A stretch of DNA of 64,000 nt, taken from the NCBI GenBank assembly GCA_030268105.1, contig BSDZ01000010.1, positions 1,650,001 to 1,714,000 on the forward strand. The letters run 5' to 3'. A program made the translations under genes and the position numbers. This DNA comes from Volvox africanus. Lineage: Eukaryota; Chlorophyta; Chlorophyceae; Chlamydomonadales; Volvocaceae. This document shows, piece after piece, positions 1 through 9,511 of this stretch. Position 1 is the stretch's first letter. Every line of letters starts with the position of its first letter. The notes below the pieces were generated by a model. It was not told the DNA's origin. It saw only the letters and a list, made by a program, of their open reading frames with translations, and did not search any database.

Positions 1-2505
1 GAGAGCATCGGCAATATTCAATTTACCAGTAATATACTCCCAGGTGCAGTTGAACCTAGCTAGATATTCCATCCATCTAGCTTGACGGCGGTTCAACGTC
101 GGAACGCTTTGCAAAAACGTTAGGGGCTTGTGGTCAGTCTTTAAAGTAAACGGGCGTCCCTCGAGGTAACAGCGCCATTCCTTTAAAGCATGCAGCACGG
201 CCAGAAGCTCCTGTTCCCCGGTGGTGTAGCGAATCTCCGCACCAGAAAATTTCTTACTCGTGAAGGCGATCGGTCGCCCTTCCTGTAACAATACAGCGCC
301 GCTTCCAAATATTGAGGCATCAGACACTACCTCAACACGAAATGGCAACGAGTAATCAGGGAATGCAAGGGTGACATCTTCGGCAACGATTCGTTTGAGC
401 TCTTCGAATGCCCGCTGGCATTGCGACGTCCACGACTCGAGCGAAACGAAAACGCCTTTGCGAGTTAAGTTAGTAAGCGGGGCCGCAATGATGGAATATT
501 TTTCAATGAACTTCCGGAAATAATTGGTCAAGCCAAGGAACTTACGCAGTTCCGTGAGGTTCTGAGGCGCGGGCCAATCGCGAACCACGGCGACCTTCCG
601 CGGGTCCATCTTCACACCGGTGGCCGACACAATGTGGCCCAAATATTCCACCTGAGGCTGCGCCCAAAAGCATTTGGCGCGTTTAGCAAACAATTGCTCC
701 CGCCTCATAACGTCGAGCACGAGCCGAAGATGCTCCAAGTGCTCCTCGCGCGTTTTAGAATATACCAAGATGTCATCCAGGTAGCAAACGACGAACCTGT
801 CGATAAACGGCCTAAACATTCGGTCCATAACCGCCTGAAACGTAGCAGGGGCATTAGTCAAACCAAACGATAGGACCGTATACTCAAAGTGACCGAAGGG
901 CGTCCGAAAAGCGGTTTTCGGGATATCAGAGGCAGCGATGCGAATCTGATTGTAGCCCTGTTGTAAGTCAATTGAGGAAAAATAAGCCGATCCCTTCAGC
1001 TTATCCAACAGGTCGTCAACGCGTGGCAAAGGGTAGCGATTTTTCACCGTATTCGCATTTAACCCCCGGTAATCAATGCACATGCGCAAGGTCCCATCCT
1101 TCTTACCGACAAACAAAATCGGTGCAGAATACGGGGATGTGCTGGGGCGTATCATACCCTTCGCGAGCAAATCCGTCACCTGGCGCTTCACCTCGTCCAG
1201 TTCCAATGGACTCAACCTGTACATTGGCCGGGCCGTAGGCTGCGCTCCAGGCATGAGAGGGATTGTGTGATCAACAGGACGCATAGGTGGTAGGCCAGGG
1301 ATATCTTTAAAGACGTCCTCATACTGCGACAGTAGGGCCTCAACCTCAGGATCCACAGAAATCTGCGCGGTGGTGACACAACAGCTCACCCGCGGCCTTA
1401 AAAGCAGTCCGTGGGCACCCTTCCGTAACAAACGGACGGCCTCCTTACGCCCGACTAGCTCTGGTTCGATTCGCGCGGCCATTGCGGTCACAGCGAAATT
1501 AACCATAGGCACCGCCTCAGTTTCGCCCTCCTTTGGTGTGACATATTCGAACGACAGGAAAGGTACCTTAATCGACAGAGTACCCTTGCACATATGCAGG
1601 GTTGCGGTCTCCATGTCGATGCGCGCGCGGTACTGTCGTAATGTCGACGACCCCATTATGTACGGTGCAGTCTCTGCTAAGCCCTGCAGCACGTACGGCC
1701 GGGTCACAACACGCAAAGGGCCTAACGATAGGCTAAGGGTAATCCTGCCCATGATGGGATGCTTACCCCCGTCAGCAAGGGTAACCTGTGTACAATCAGA
1801 CGACTCTGGGGACAACCCCAGCGCATTCACCTCTGCGACAGAGATGAAGTCGTCGCTGGCACCGGTGTCAACAAGTGCCTTCAGAGTACGGCCATTCAAA
1901 CCGATCTGAACCACAGGGACACGGTTATCTACGAGCGACTGCCCAGCAGACAACGTCAGTGCACTTAAGGCGGGCCCGTAACCAACGGCACCCCCATCAG
2001 GAGCTTCGTACCAAACGTCAACCGAGTAGGATAGGTGTGGCCACGGAGCCAACGTACCCTCCCGATCCACACCATTAAACAAAACGGTGCCCGGCTCGAA
2101 CCGGTGGACATGCCGCATACCCCTTAACGATGCCTCTGCCTTGCGCCGACAGAAAGCGGGGAGTAATACACATGCGGCAGTGCCTGGATATTGACGCCTA
2201 CACCTCCTGTACATGGCCAACTGTTCCGACATCTCACGCAGAGACGAGGGGATGAACAAAACCACGTGGTTAGACAGATCGATAGACGACAGGGGACGGC
2301 GAGGTGTAAACAAATTACACAACGGGTCGAAGCAGAGAAGTCCCGTGCGTCCGTCAAGCGTGATGCGTCGCGCAATGACTCGCTCGATGTGTCCAAGTAC
2401 ACAAGGCAACAATGCCTTAACGGCTGGCCGTAAGGATGACCACCGACCACGCGTTAGTTCAGAAAACCCAGGTAGAGCCCCCTCCGCAGGAACCCGGGCA
2501 AGCCC
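1..2505 (-). CDS. pol: gypsy Pol polyprotein (protease, RT, RNase H), partial
   Basis: This is the catalytic polyprotein of the element. The frame directly continues the gag frame after an amber codon and stays open to base 1. I read the aspartic protease motif [10 protein letters not shown] with DTGA at 1858-1869. The reverse transcriptase catalytic box YLDDILVY has YLDD at 772-783. RNase H begins near 330 with [13 protein letters not shown] and ends at the edge with the typical [12 protein letters not shown] motif. About 200 codons of little-conserved sequence separate the amber codon from the protease. Integrase should follow to the left. There is no separate start codon and no frameshift, so expression most likely depends on readthrough from gag. 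Confidence 0.92.
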
Positions 2506-2508
2506 CTA
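2467..2508 (-). promoter_or_regulatory. candidate gag-pol amber readthrough signal
   Basis: The gag stop is TAG (2506-2508). Seven nucleotides downstream on the minus strand, CCCGGGT (2498-2492) can pair with ACCTGGG (2473-2467). This gives a seven-pair stem with one G-U pair and an 18-nt loop. The frame after the stop is open for over 2.4 kb. Amber codon, short spacer and structure resemble known retroviral readthrough sites. That the signal works is inference. Confidence 0.5.
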
Positions 2509-3741
2509 TTTCGGCTGAGGTACAAACGGCGGCATTAGAGGGCAATCCTTCGTAGAATGGCTCTCCGCACACCGTAGACAAACGTTGGCCAATTTTCGAC
2601 GCTCGAATTCGGAACGATTGCAATTCCATTTTGGCATAAATGTGTCGTCCGTACGAGTACGCTTCGCGTTGGGGTCGGAACGCTGTGCGGCTGCCGACGA
2701 CGGCGCACCACCACGCTTCCTGTTCCTAGCTGGGTCCGAGCTCGGACCTGCCCCTCCTGGACCACGGACACCCGAGCTAGCGCCCCCGCGCGCCTTGCGT
2801 TGCCTGTTGCTGCGTCGCGTCGCGGCAGTAGGCGTGGGGCGGGTCGCGCCGAGGTCCTGGTCGAGAGCCACAGCTTCCCCAAGCGGATCCTGCACTTGCA
2901 CGGCATTTGCACGAGGGGCAGACTTGACTTCTTCCTCGCCGGCAAGAAGTCGTATCTCCGCGCCCTTAGCAAAAGCGACCAACGCGTCATACGACTTGAT
3001 CTGCGCTCCAACCAAGTCAGTGGCGCACCATTTAGCCAAAAGTTTCGTTAGGCCTCGCCTAAACCAAAAGACACGCTCAGATTCGGTGAGGTCAGCAATG
3101 GGAGTCACTAGTGCTTCAAAGCGTGACTGGTACGCAGGTACATTTTCATCCCGACGCATGTGGTAGCTACCCGCTGCCAAAACGTTACGAGCTTCCACAT
3201 CGCGTGCTTGAACCTCAGTAGCGAATCGTGCGAGCAAAGCGACGACTAACTCGTCAAAAGTATAGCTGCCCCGGGCGTTGGTCCAATTGCGATACCAGTC
3301 CTTCGCTGCGCCCTCGAGGGTGTTACCAACGAAGAGACACCTGATACCGTCATTGTCGCCACCATGAACAGCTTGGAGGTACTTTTTAGCGTCACGCACG
3401 TACGCACGAGTTGCATCGGCTATGCTATGCCCTGGTGTCTTGTCGGTCAGCGAAATATTGAGCCTAGGAACGGGAATCGACAATCTCATCACCTCAGGGA
3501 TGTCATCATGCCCTCGAGCTTGAGGTAATGGCAGAACCCTTGGTCCAGCAGTGTTGTCCATATTCGTATTCACTGCTGAATGCGGCACAATTAAGTGAGC
3601 AGGGGTCTGAAGGAAAAGGGGCTCTTGAGTGGCTCGCGCGCCAACAGTCTCAAGACCTCTATCCGGCGCTCTAGCAGCTACAACGAAATCGGGTTGGCTA
3701 GCTAGGCTAGTGTGCGGCGTATCGTCGTGTTCCGCGGACAT
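2506..3741 (-). CDS. gag: gypsy Gag (capsid-nucleocapsid)
   Basis: The 411-aa structural protein would form the virus-like particle and bind element RNA. The middle has a Ty3-type retrotransposon gag segment (around GNTLEGAAKDWYRNW and a YQSRFEALV stretch). A basic low-complexity region follows (RKARGG, KRGG). A single CCHC zinc knuckle, CLRCAESHSTKDC, lies near the C-terminus. The ATG at 3741 gives the longest frame. The stop is TAG at 2506-2508, and the same frame continues into pol. The order (capsid, basic region, knuckle) and size are normal for Ty3/gypsy. Confidence 0.88.
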   Translation of the reverse strand: MSAEHDDTPHTSLASQPDFVVAARAPDRGLETVGARATQEPLFLQTPAHLIVPHSAVNTNMDNTAGPRVLPLPQARGHDDIPEVMRLSIPVPRLNISLTDKTPGHSIADATRAYVRDAKKYLQAVHGGDNDGIRCLFVGNTLEGAAKDWYRNWTNARGSYTFDELVVALLARFATEVQARDVEARNVLAAGSYHMRRDENVPAYQSRFEALVTPIADLTESERVFWFRRGLTKLLAKWCATDLVGAQIKSYDALVAFAKGAEIRLLAGEEEVKSAPRANAVQVQDPLGEAVALDQDLGATRPTPTAATRRSNRQRKARGGASSGVRGPGGAGPSSDPARNRKRGGAPSSAAAQRSDPNAKRTRTDDTFMPKWNCNRSEFERRKLANVCLRCAESHSTKDCPLMPPFVPQPK

Positions 3742-4187
3742 GGAGCACGAAACAATACCCTAGTTTTGCGTAATAGAAGCCGACTTCTATCGCAAAGGCA
3801 AGAGTACAAAGCGATTCGGTGAGCCTACCGACAGTACTCTTGAGAAGATTCAGCAAACTCAGCAAGTAATTGCCCAGCTGAGTCCTGATCTCCGTAGTTT
3901 GAGCAATGAGAGTCGCCAACTGGTCCGGACGAACGCCGGTCTCAGTCGCCGCGGCAAGCAATGCCGGTGCACTGAGATTACCTGCGACTCAGAGCGTACA
4001 CTTACACAACAAGTGCAGCAATCTAAGCAAAAGCAATTAAACAATTACAAACCGGAAGCGGCGGCGTCCAAAACGGCGCGGCCTAAATCTTCGGCAAAAG
4101 TATCTAGCGGTCCTCGTGGTTCGTCGCTGGAACTCGCCATAGAAAGAACCTACTTCCGATTAGACAAAGAGAGACAGTTAGGCAACG
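3742..4187 (-). other. gypsy 5' leader with two short coding-like frames
   Basis: This is the untranslated leader between primer site and gag. It holds an ATG at 4140 with 31 codons (MASSSDEPRGPLDTFAE...) before a stop at 4045. It also holds an 84-codon frame at 3961-3707, in another frame, overlapping the gag start. A splice from GT after ...GCTTCCG to CAG|GTAATC near 3980 would join them in phase. They may be a degraded or spliced N-terminal gag piece. No function is claimed. Confidence 0.35.
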
Positions 4188-4204
4188 AACCTGTCTCGAT
4201 ACCA
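4188..4204 (-). other. tRNA primer-binding site
   Basis: On the minus strand, three bases inside the LTR end, the sequence reads TGGTATCGAGACAGGTT. It starts with the universal TGG complement of a tRNA CCA tail and resembles the plant-type initiator-Met site TGGTATCAGAGC. The exact algal tRNA was not checked. Confidence 0.7.
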
Positions 4205-4207
4205 AAT

Positions 4208-5033
4208 TGTTGTACCTCTCGTTCGCGTTTGCTCATGAGTATCTGCACGTCTGGAGACTATCGACACCGATGCGCGAGCACTTGCAGGTACAGCAAGGCA
4301 AGCGAGAGCAAACAGAGACAGCGGAAGACTTCAAGACGAAGAGAGATATAACTTACAGTATTACGGATCAGAACGATGCAATGGACGAAATCGCCGTCAG
4401 CGCCGGAAGCAAGCAATCATCACGCGGCGGTGATTAGCGAAGTTCAGGCTTTAGCTCGGGCTAAGTAGAATATCGTATAGTAATAGTAATGTAGAACACA
4501 CAAGTGTTCTCCGGTATCGAATGTCTTGTCTAGCTTAGCCGTCCTCGCATCTGTTATACTCGCAGCATCGCAGTGCCGTACGATTCACATCAGGAGGCCG
4601 ATCCTAGATGTGACAACCCTACTGCGTCTAGGCGATGTCTACGTATAACAATCGTATAAGCCTTTCCGGCATTCGCATGATGCAAGGGTCCGGATAACGA
4701 TATCCGGTTGCAGGGCATGCATCGCGACGAGTGCGGCGCTCTCAACGTGTGCTTTAATGAAGTAATATTATATCAGATAATATTACTTATCGTTTCGTAG
4801 CACGAGCATAATGCGCACTTCAATGATTAGGTCATTCATGCATGCTAGGCGGATTTGCCATGGTGCGATGTCGCGATGGATAATGACAACATGCCAGATG
4901 CATATATAAATGTATGCGAATACATTTATATCATGCAGTTTCATTCATATGTAATGCGTTCATCACAAAAGCACTTCGACTCATAGGATCGCGTCGACCT
5001 ACGCGTCGACGGGAAATGAACCGTAGCACAACA
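4208..5033 (-). repeat. gypsy 5' LTR (826 bp)
   Basis: The boundaries are TGTTGT at 4208 and ACAACA at 5028-5033, perfect 6-bp inverted ends beginning TG and ending CA. The inner end abuts the primer site. The first ~560 bp (plus-strand view) match a second copy at 5295-5854, which starts at the same TGTTGTACC. The LTR holds several hairpins (4586-4612, 4681-4712, and AT-rich palindromes near 4765 and 4905). Two of them show paired substitutions between copies. Confidence 0.82.
4586..4712 (-). other. LTR hairpins conserved by paired changes
   Basis: Stem A (4586-4612) pairs CACATC with GATGTG. The second LTR copy (5671-5697) has CACACT with AGTGTG. Stem B (4690-4707) pairs CCGGATA with TATCCGG around ACGA. 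The second copy (5774-5791) has CCGAATA with TATTCGG. Both stems change on both sides and keep pairing. The loops (GGCCGA and ACGA) are unchanged. TGCAA/TTGCA encloses stem B in both copies. Confidence 0.6.
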
Positions 5034-5294
5034 CTTTTAAGGTGTCCTCAGAAGGAACCATAACCTGATCGTTGATCTCCTATGTAGCGCCATTTTCCTC
5101 GTAGTAGCGACTGACTCGCACTTTGCCGCCAAATCGCACCAGGCGGCGACCCTGACATCACTGCCAGTCTTTCCTTGCCAAACTGCTTGTCTAGCCCTTA
5201 CATCTTCATTGTGGGGACATCTGACATCCACACCAATGATTGGCTCAAGACGCCAGGCTCCACGGTCAACGATGACAGGGGCTCCTATTGCCTC
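5034..5294. other. spacer between two LTR copies
   Basis: I see no supported gene or recognised repeat here. A 105-codon minus-strand frame overlaps it but crosses the LTR boundary, has no recognisable domain, and is probably chance. Confidence 0.4.
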
Positions 5295-5854
5295 TGTTGT
5301 ACCTCTCCTTCGTGTTTGCTCATAAGTATCTGCGCGTCTGAAGGCTTTCGACACGGATGCGCGAGCACTTGCAAGTACAGCAAGACAAGCGCGAGCAAAC
5401 AGAGACAGCGGAAGACTTCAAACAAGAAGAGATATAACTTACAGTCTTACAGATCGAAGCGGTGCAATGGACGTAATCGCCGTCAGCGCCGGAAGCAAGC
5501 AATCATCACGCGGCGGTGAATAGCGAAGTTTAGGCTTAGCTCGGGCTAAGTAGAATAGCGTATAGTAATAATAGCGTAGAACACACGAGTGTTCTTCGGT
5601 ATCGAATGTCTTCTCTTGCTTAGCCGTCCTCGCATCTGTTATACTCGCAGCATCACAATGTCGTACGATTCACACTAGGAGGCCGATCCTAAGTGTGACA
5701 ACCCTACTGCGTATAGGCGATGTCCAAGCATAACAACGTATAAGCCTTTCCGGCATTCGCATGATGCAAGGGTCCGAATAACGATATTCGGTTGCAAGGC
5801 ATGCATCGCGACGAGTGCGGCGCTCTCAACATGTGCTGTAATGAAGTAATATTG
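5295..5854 (-). repeat. truncated gypsy LTR (solo fragment)
   Basis: The copy starts at the same TGTTGTACCTCTC boundary as the LTR at 4208 and stays collinear with scattered substitutions to the AGTAATATT at about 5854. There it stops matching and AT-rich sequence begins. The distal ~265 bp of the LTR are missing. It is an older relative of the neighbouring element, cut by deletion or a later insertion. Confidence 0.8.
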
Positions 5855-6844
5855 AATGAGTTAGTTAATATAAGTCGATGTTATTATTAATGTTATTGTT
5901 AATTTAAAATAACATTATACAATATAAAATTATTTTATACAATATGATGGTATGTATGTTAGACGTTATTATTATTCTATGTAATGGTTTGTAAGGAGTC
6001 CTTTGGTAATCGGCCCAGCATTCGTTACGGCATGTATGTGTGTAGGATTGGGGGGTACATCACCCGTGGCCACTAACCTGGCAGTCCCTACCTTCCCCGG
6101 TGTTTCGGGGCACCCTCATCCAGTCTCCCATGCCGACTTCTCCGAAATCAGTGGTTTTCCCAGGTTCAGCACCCACCACTAGCATCCAGCGGAATCTGCC
6201 GAATCAACTAAGGCGTCAACTCCGCTATTGGTCAACTCCGCTACTGGTCAGCTTGCAGGTCACTTTAATTGGGGTCGTCACCGTTCATCGACATGGGGGC
6301 ACCCTGCCCTTAACATTAGGATCTTTGGCCCGCTCTAGGTCGGGGTAGAACCTGGAACTCCAGGGGCATATTAGTCGTGCCATAACAGTCGTGCCTGAAC
6401 ACGATATATGTATGAATGGGCATGTATGTATCGGCACTAGGGTGTTGATAGCACGCACCCTGGGAAAGATAGAAAAGAGGCCTGCTGTCGATTGACGTTC
6501 AATATATGAAGGTATTATAACCATAGAGTTATTGTTCGGTTGGGTGGCCATTCCAGAAGCCAACCGAACTTCTCGTCCGGTTTCCTATAAAATACCGATG
6601 TTATTGTTAGACATTGAAGGGATCTCATTTCATTCATCGGGGAACGAAACCTCTTTAAAGGCAGGTCCTCCGTATCCCCAGAGTGTACCGTATCAAACGT
6701 AATCGTCAGGACATGCAGGACCTCACAACTAAGAACTAAGAAAGCACCGGTGATACGAGTAGCGGGGAGATGATGAAGGTCTCTAGTCGTGAACGGGCAC
6801 CCACTAGTACGTAGCTACTACTACTTGTATTCCTGTCAACGGCT
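5855..6844. other. AT-rich then non-coding stretch
   Basis: Positions 5855-5990 are very AT-rich (ATTATTAATGTTATT-like). The rest is mixed sequence without a convincing reading frame or repeat boundary. I find no gene here. Confidence 0.5.
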
Positions 6845-7075
6845 TCATTCGTTGTTTTTGTACGTATCACTCACGTCAGCCCCTCCTTTGCCTTTGCAGT
6901 CCTCTGAGCTGTAGCTCAGACTGACCACCATTACCAGCACACTCAATGTGATATTGAAGGAGGGGGGCGCCGCCTGTGTAAGGTAGACTTTGGCATCGGT
7001 GATGTTGGAGCACTTGGTCGTGGAGAGGTCGGCGAGGAAGCACGTCTGCGGCGGCGGCGGTGTGCGTTCATTCAT
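6845..7075 (-). pseudogene. possible exon fragment, Pro-rich start
   Basis: A 76-codon frame reads MNERTPPPPQTCFLADLST and then a polar, cysteine-containing, partly hydrophobic segment. A PPPP tract next to a Cys-rich segment is common in volvocine extracellular-matrix proteins such as pherophorins, but the conserved pherophorin motifs are not visible. It could be an exon remnant or chance. Confidence 0.2.
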
Positions 7076-7158
7076 GTTCGTTGATAGATAGACGCGGAAC
7101 GACGGAATAGGTCGTGACAGGAAATTATTGCATTACGCATTTTACGATTCGGTGCTGG

Positions 7159-7211
7159 TCATCATCATCATCATTATCATCATTATCATTATCATCTTCT
7201 CCATCTTCATC

Positions 7212-7269
<58 letters not shown>

Positions 7270-7296
7270 CCATCATCATCACCATCATCATCACAC
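7159..7296. repeat. (TCA)n microsatellite
   Basis: This is an interrupted ATC/TCA trinucleotide array with TTATCA, TTC and ACC variants. It lies about 250 bp left of the rickettsial insertion. Confidence 0.95.
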
Positions 7297-7549
7297 TGAT
7301 GTTGTCGCCATTCTTACGTCTTGAGGTGAGTGGTTAAAGGTTGCGTGGGGTAACGGAGTGCATGTTCAGGAGAACGGATGGATGCGGACCAATCCTTTTG
7401 ATCGGAACTGCATCGTATCTAGTCGTTGTATGCATACCGCATGCTGTACACAATATCTGCAGTCGAGTAATAAGATCAATTTGTGACGTAACCACATGCT
7501 CCAGGACAACTCAACTAATCAGGCTTGGATCATGCATGCATGGCGGCAG

Positions 7550-7741
7550 GGGAGACCAAGAGCTGATGAAGCTAATGTCAAATTACTTGGAGATCTACCT
7601 CAAGAACACATAGTAATGAAAGCTGATCCAAAAAGGCTTAAACAAGCTTTGTTAAATCTTTTATCAAACTCCGTTAAATTTACTCCTTCCGAAGGCTCAG
7701 TAACTTTATCAGTCAAAAAGAGAAGAATTACTGAAGCCTAA
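7550..7741 (+). pseudogene. sensor histidine kinase fragment (ATPase domain)
   Basis: About 60 codons match the N-box region of a bacterial HATPase_c domain: VMKADPKRLKQALLNLLSNS followed by VKFTPSEG. The N-box asparagine is in NLLSNS. The dimerisation domain upstream and the G boxes downstream are missing. The left end joins alga-like sequence near 7545. The right end runs into lipB in another frame, within the codons before the stop at 7739. It cannot be functional. Confidence 0.82.
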
Positions 7742-8177
7742 TTTATTTCCGGTTATTTATACCAGTCGAGGGGGAAAATTTACTTATCATGGTCCAGGGC
7801 AAAGGGTCATTTATCCCATAATAAATTTAGATGTTGCAAATAAGGATAAAGATTTAAAACTATACATCACATGACTAGAAAAATGGATAATATTAGCTCT
7901 TACAGAACTTAGTGTTAAAGCTTTTACAATTCAAGGTAAAGTAGGCATCTGGGTTAAAAACAGGCAAAATATAGAATCCAAAATCGGTGCTATAGGAATA
8001 AGAGTAAGGAAATGGGTTACTTATCATGGTATAGCAGTCAACATCAATCCAAATCTTAATAATTATTCCGGGATAATTCCTTGTGGTACACATGATTTTC
8101 CTATAACCTCTCTAGAAGAGATAGGCATTAACATTTCCATGACAGAATTTGATATAATATTAAAGAAAATTTTATAG
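7712..8177 (+). pseudogene. lipB: lipB (octanoyltransferase), 5'-truncated and interrupted
   Basis: LipB transfers octanoyl groups from acyl carrier protein to lipoyl domains. The frame carries family motifs in order: [14 protein letters not shown] (7764 on), KVGIWV, RVRKWVTYHGIAVN, and the active-site segment SGIIPCGTHD with its cysteine. About the first third of the protein is missing. A TGA interrupts the frame near 7872, just after KLYIT. The stop is TAG at 8175-8177. It lies between a kinase fragment and ydcF on the same strand. Confidence 0.87.
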
Positions 8178-8187
8178 AAATATTTTA

Positions 8188-8748
8188 ATGAGATCAGCAG
8201 CTATAACTTTTAGCGTAATATTACTATCGTGGCTATTAGGATTCTTTGGTTTTATATATATGATAGGAAATTATGAATTGGATACCAGAACACGGGCGGA
8301 AGCAATTGTAATTTTTGGTGATAATAAACAAAAACTTTATACGGCTGCTGCTCTGTTAAAGCTTGGTTATGCACCACTTATTTTACTCGCAAATGATGAG
8401 AATCCTGTTCCCTATAAAAATTATTTCAAAGAACAAGGGGTACCGGAATATCAAGTAATTTCGGATCCTGAAACCATACGAAGTAATAAACATTATCCTA
8501 TTAATACTTATTTACTCCTCAAAAAGTATGGTATTTCTTCAATTAGGTTAGTTACCTTAGCTGAAGAAATGCCACGGGCAATATATGAAACCACTCGCTA
8601 CCTCCCTAGGGGAGCAATAGTACCACATATCGTACTCGTAAAAAGCAAAAATTACAGATCTATATTTGTAGAATATAATAAATATTTACTGGCAATATTA
8701 CTCTCAATTTTTGGGTTACAGGATAAGCTTAGTATATCATATTCTTGA
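8188..8748 (+). CDS. YdcF/DUF218-family membrane protein, intact bacterial ORF
   Basis: The 186-aa frame looks complete. It has an N-terminal membrane segment (residues ~5-26, AITFSVILLSWLLGFFGFIY). The YdcF-like Rossmann domain starts at EAIVIFGDNKQKLYTAAALL and continues with APLILLAN and an INTYLLLKKYG segment. DUF218 proteins are envelope proteins of poorly defined role. The start ATG lies 10 bp after the lipB stop. No frameshift or stop is seen. AT-rich codon use fits Rickettsiales and not the alga. Expression in the nucleus is unlikely, since there is no intron or recognisable algal promoter. Confidence 0.8.
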   Translation: MRSAAITFSVILLSWLLGFFGFIYMIGNYELDTRTRAEAIVIFGDNKQKLYTAAALLKLGYAPLILLANDENPVPYKNYFKEQGVPEYQVISDPETIRSNKHYPINTYLLLKKYGISSIRLVTLAEEMPRAIYETTRYLPRGAIVPHIVLVKSKNYRSIFVEYNKYLLAILLSIFGLQDKLSISYS

Positions 8749-8959
8749 CAAAATTCCCGGAATTTACCAAGAGGAAATGCAAATTGAATATGAAAATTTA
8801 GCCAAAGATTTGCTCTTTTCGGGTAGAATGGGGGTTGATACGGATTATTATTGTAACTTTTCAAGGTTCACTGACCCTAGTTCCGGCATAACGTTGATGA
8901 TGAGTAAGGAAGAATTAACAGACCCTAAATTACCCCAGTTAAGGATAAGAGCTAAGTAG
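8711..8959 (+). pseudogene. unidentified rickettsial gene fragment
   Basis: The frame overlaps the end of ydcF. Its coding look begins after the ydcF stop: ISLVYHILDKIPGIYQEE, then ENLAKDLLFSGRMG, ending in a TAG at 8957-8959. AT-rich codons fit the surrounding bacterial insert. I cannot name the family. It is probably the tail of a gene that lost its start. Confidence 0.45.
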
Positions 8960-8976
8960 GAGAAAAAGCTAGGAGC

Positions 8977-9030
8977 GTTATTAATCCCTAAGTATTATAA
9001 TTTGTACCAACCAAACTAAGGATTAATAAC
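8977..9030. repeat. inverted repeat upstream of IS982 transposase
   Basis: GTTATTAATCC (8977-8987) is the exact complement of GGATTAATAAC (9020-9030), which abuts the transposase ATG. The similarity extends imperfectly inward. It could be a terminator of the upstream gene, an IS end, or a rickettsial palindromic repeat. Confidence 0.6.
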
Positions 9031-9510
9031 ATGTGCAAGTATACCACGATTTATAGTATTGTAGACGATTTTTGTAAAATATATGAAGACTGGAGACGTC
9101 ACAAGCTCCTTACTTCCAGTAAACAAAGAAATAGGCAAGGTAAGCTAACTTTGAGTGAATCAATATCAATAATGATATTTTACCATTTTAGCCAATTCAA
9201 AAATTTTAAGATTTTTTATATATGGTCCTCAGGGGTAATTTGTTTAGTAACCCTCCTTGCTATGAGCGTTTTATCGCTACTATTCCACAGCTATTTCTGC
9301 TACTGATGTTTATAATGCACTATCTCTCTGGTAAGAAAAGTGGCATATATTACGTAGACTCTACACATTTTGCAGTATGCAAGAATATCAGGATATCAAG
9401 TAACAAAACATTTGCAGGTTTAGCAGAAAGAGGGCATAGCTCTATTGACTGGTTCTATGGGTTTAAACTCCATATGATTATAAATGATCAGAGTTCCTCA
9501 ACCGTAACGG
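9031..9510 (+). pseudogene. IS982-family transposase, frameshifted
   Basis: Two overlapping frames encode one transposase. The first (9031-9306) starts MCKYTTIYSIVDDFCKIYED. The second (from ~9222) carries NPPCYERFIATIPQLFLLL, then KSGIYYVDSTHFAVC with a catalytic aspartate, and GLAERGHSSIDWFYGFKLH. This is the IS982 DDE pattern. A frameshift between 9190 and 9240 separates the halves. The C-terminal catalytic part is replaced near 9510 by IS256 sequence. The copy is dead. Confidence 0.85.
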
Positions 9511-9511
9511 T

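Larger units (their letters stand above)
1..5033 (-). mobile_element. Ty3/gypsy LTR retrotransposon, 5' part
   Basis: The element is read on the minus strand. From right to left it has a 5' LTR (5033-4208), a primer-binding site (4204-4188), a leader, gag (3741-2506) and pol (2505 to the window edge), with protease, reverse transcriptase and RNase H in that order. This order marks it as Ty3/gypsy. Integrase and the 3' LTR lie outside the window, so the target duplication cannot be checked. Apart from one amber codon between gag and pol, the coding frame is open for its whole visible length, which suggests a young or active copy. Confidence 0.93.

Noticed and set aside
1370..1909. 179-codon plus-strand frame
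   Set aside because: It is antisense to the gypsy protease region, whose minus-strand frame has clear family motifs.
7893..8093. 66-codon minus-strand frame in the AT-rich insert
   Set aside because: It is antisense to the lipB frame, which carries family motifs.
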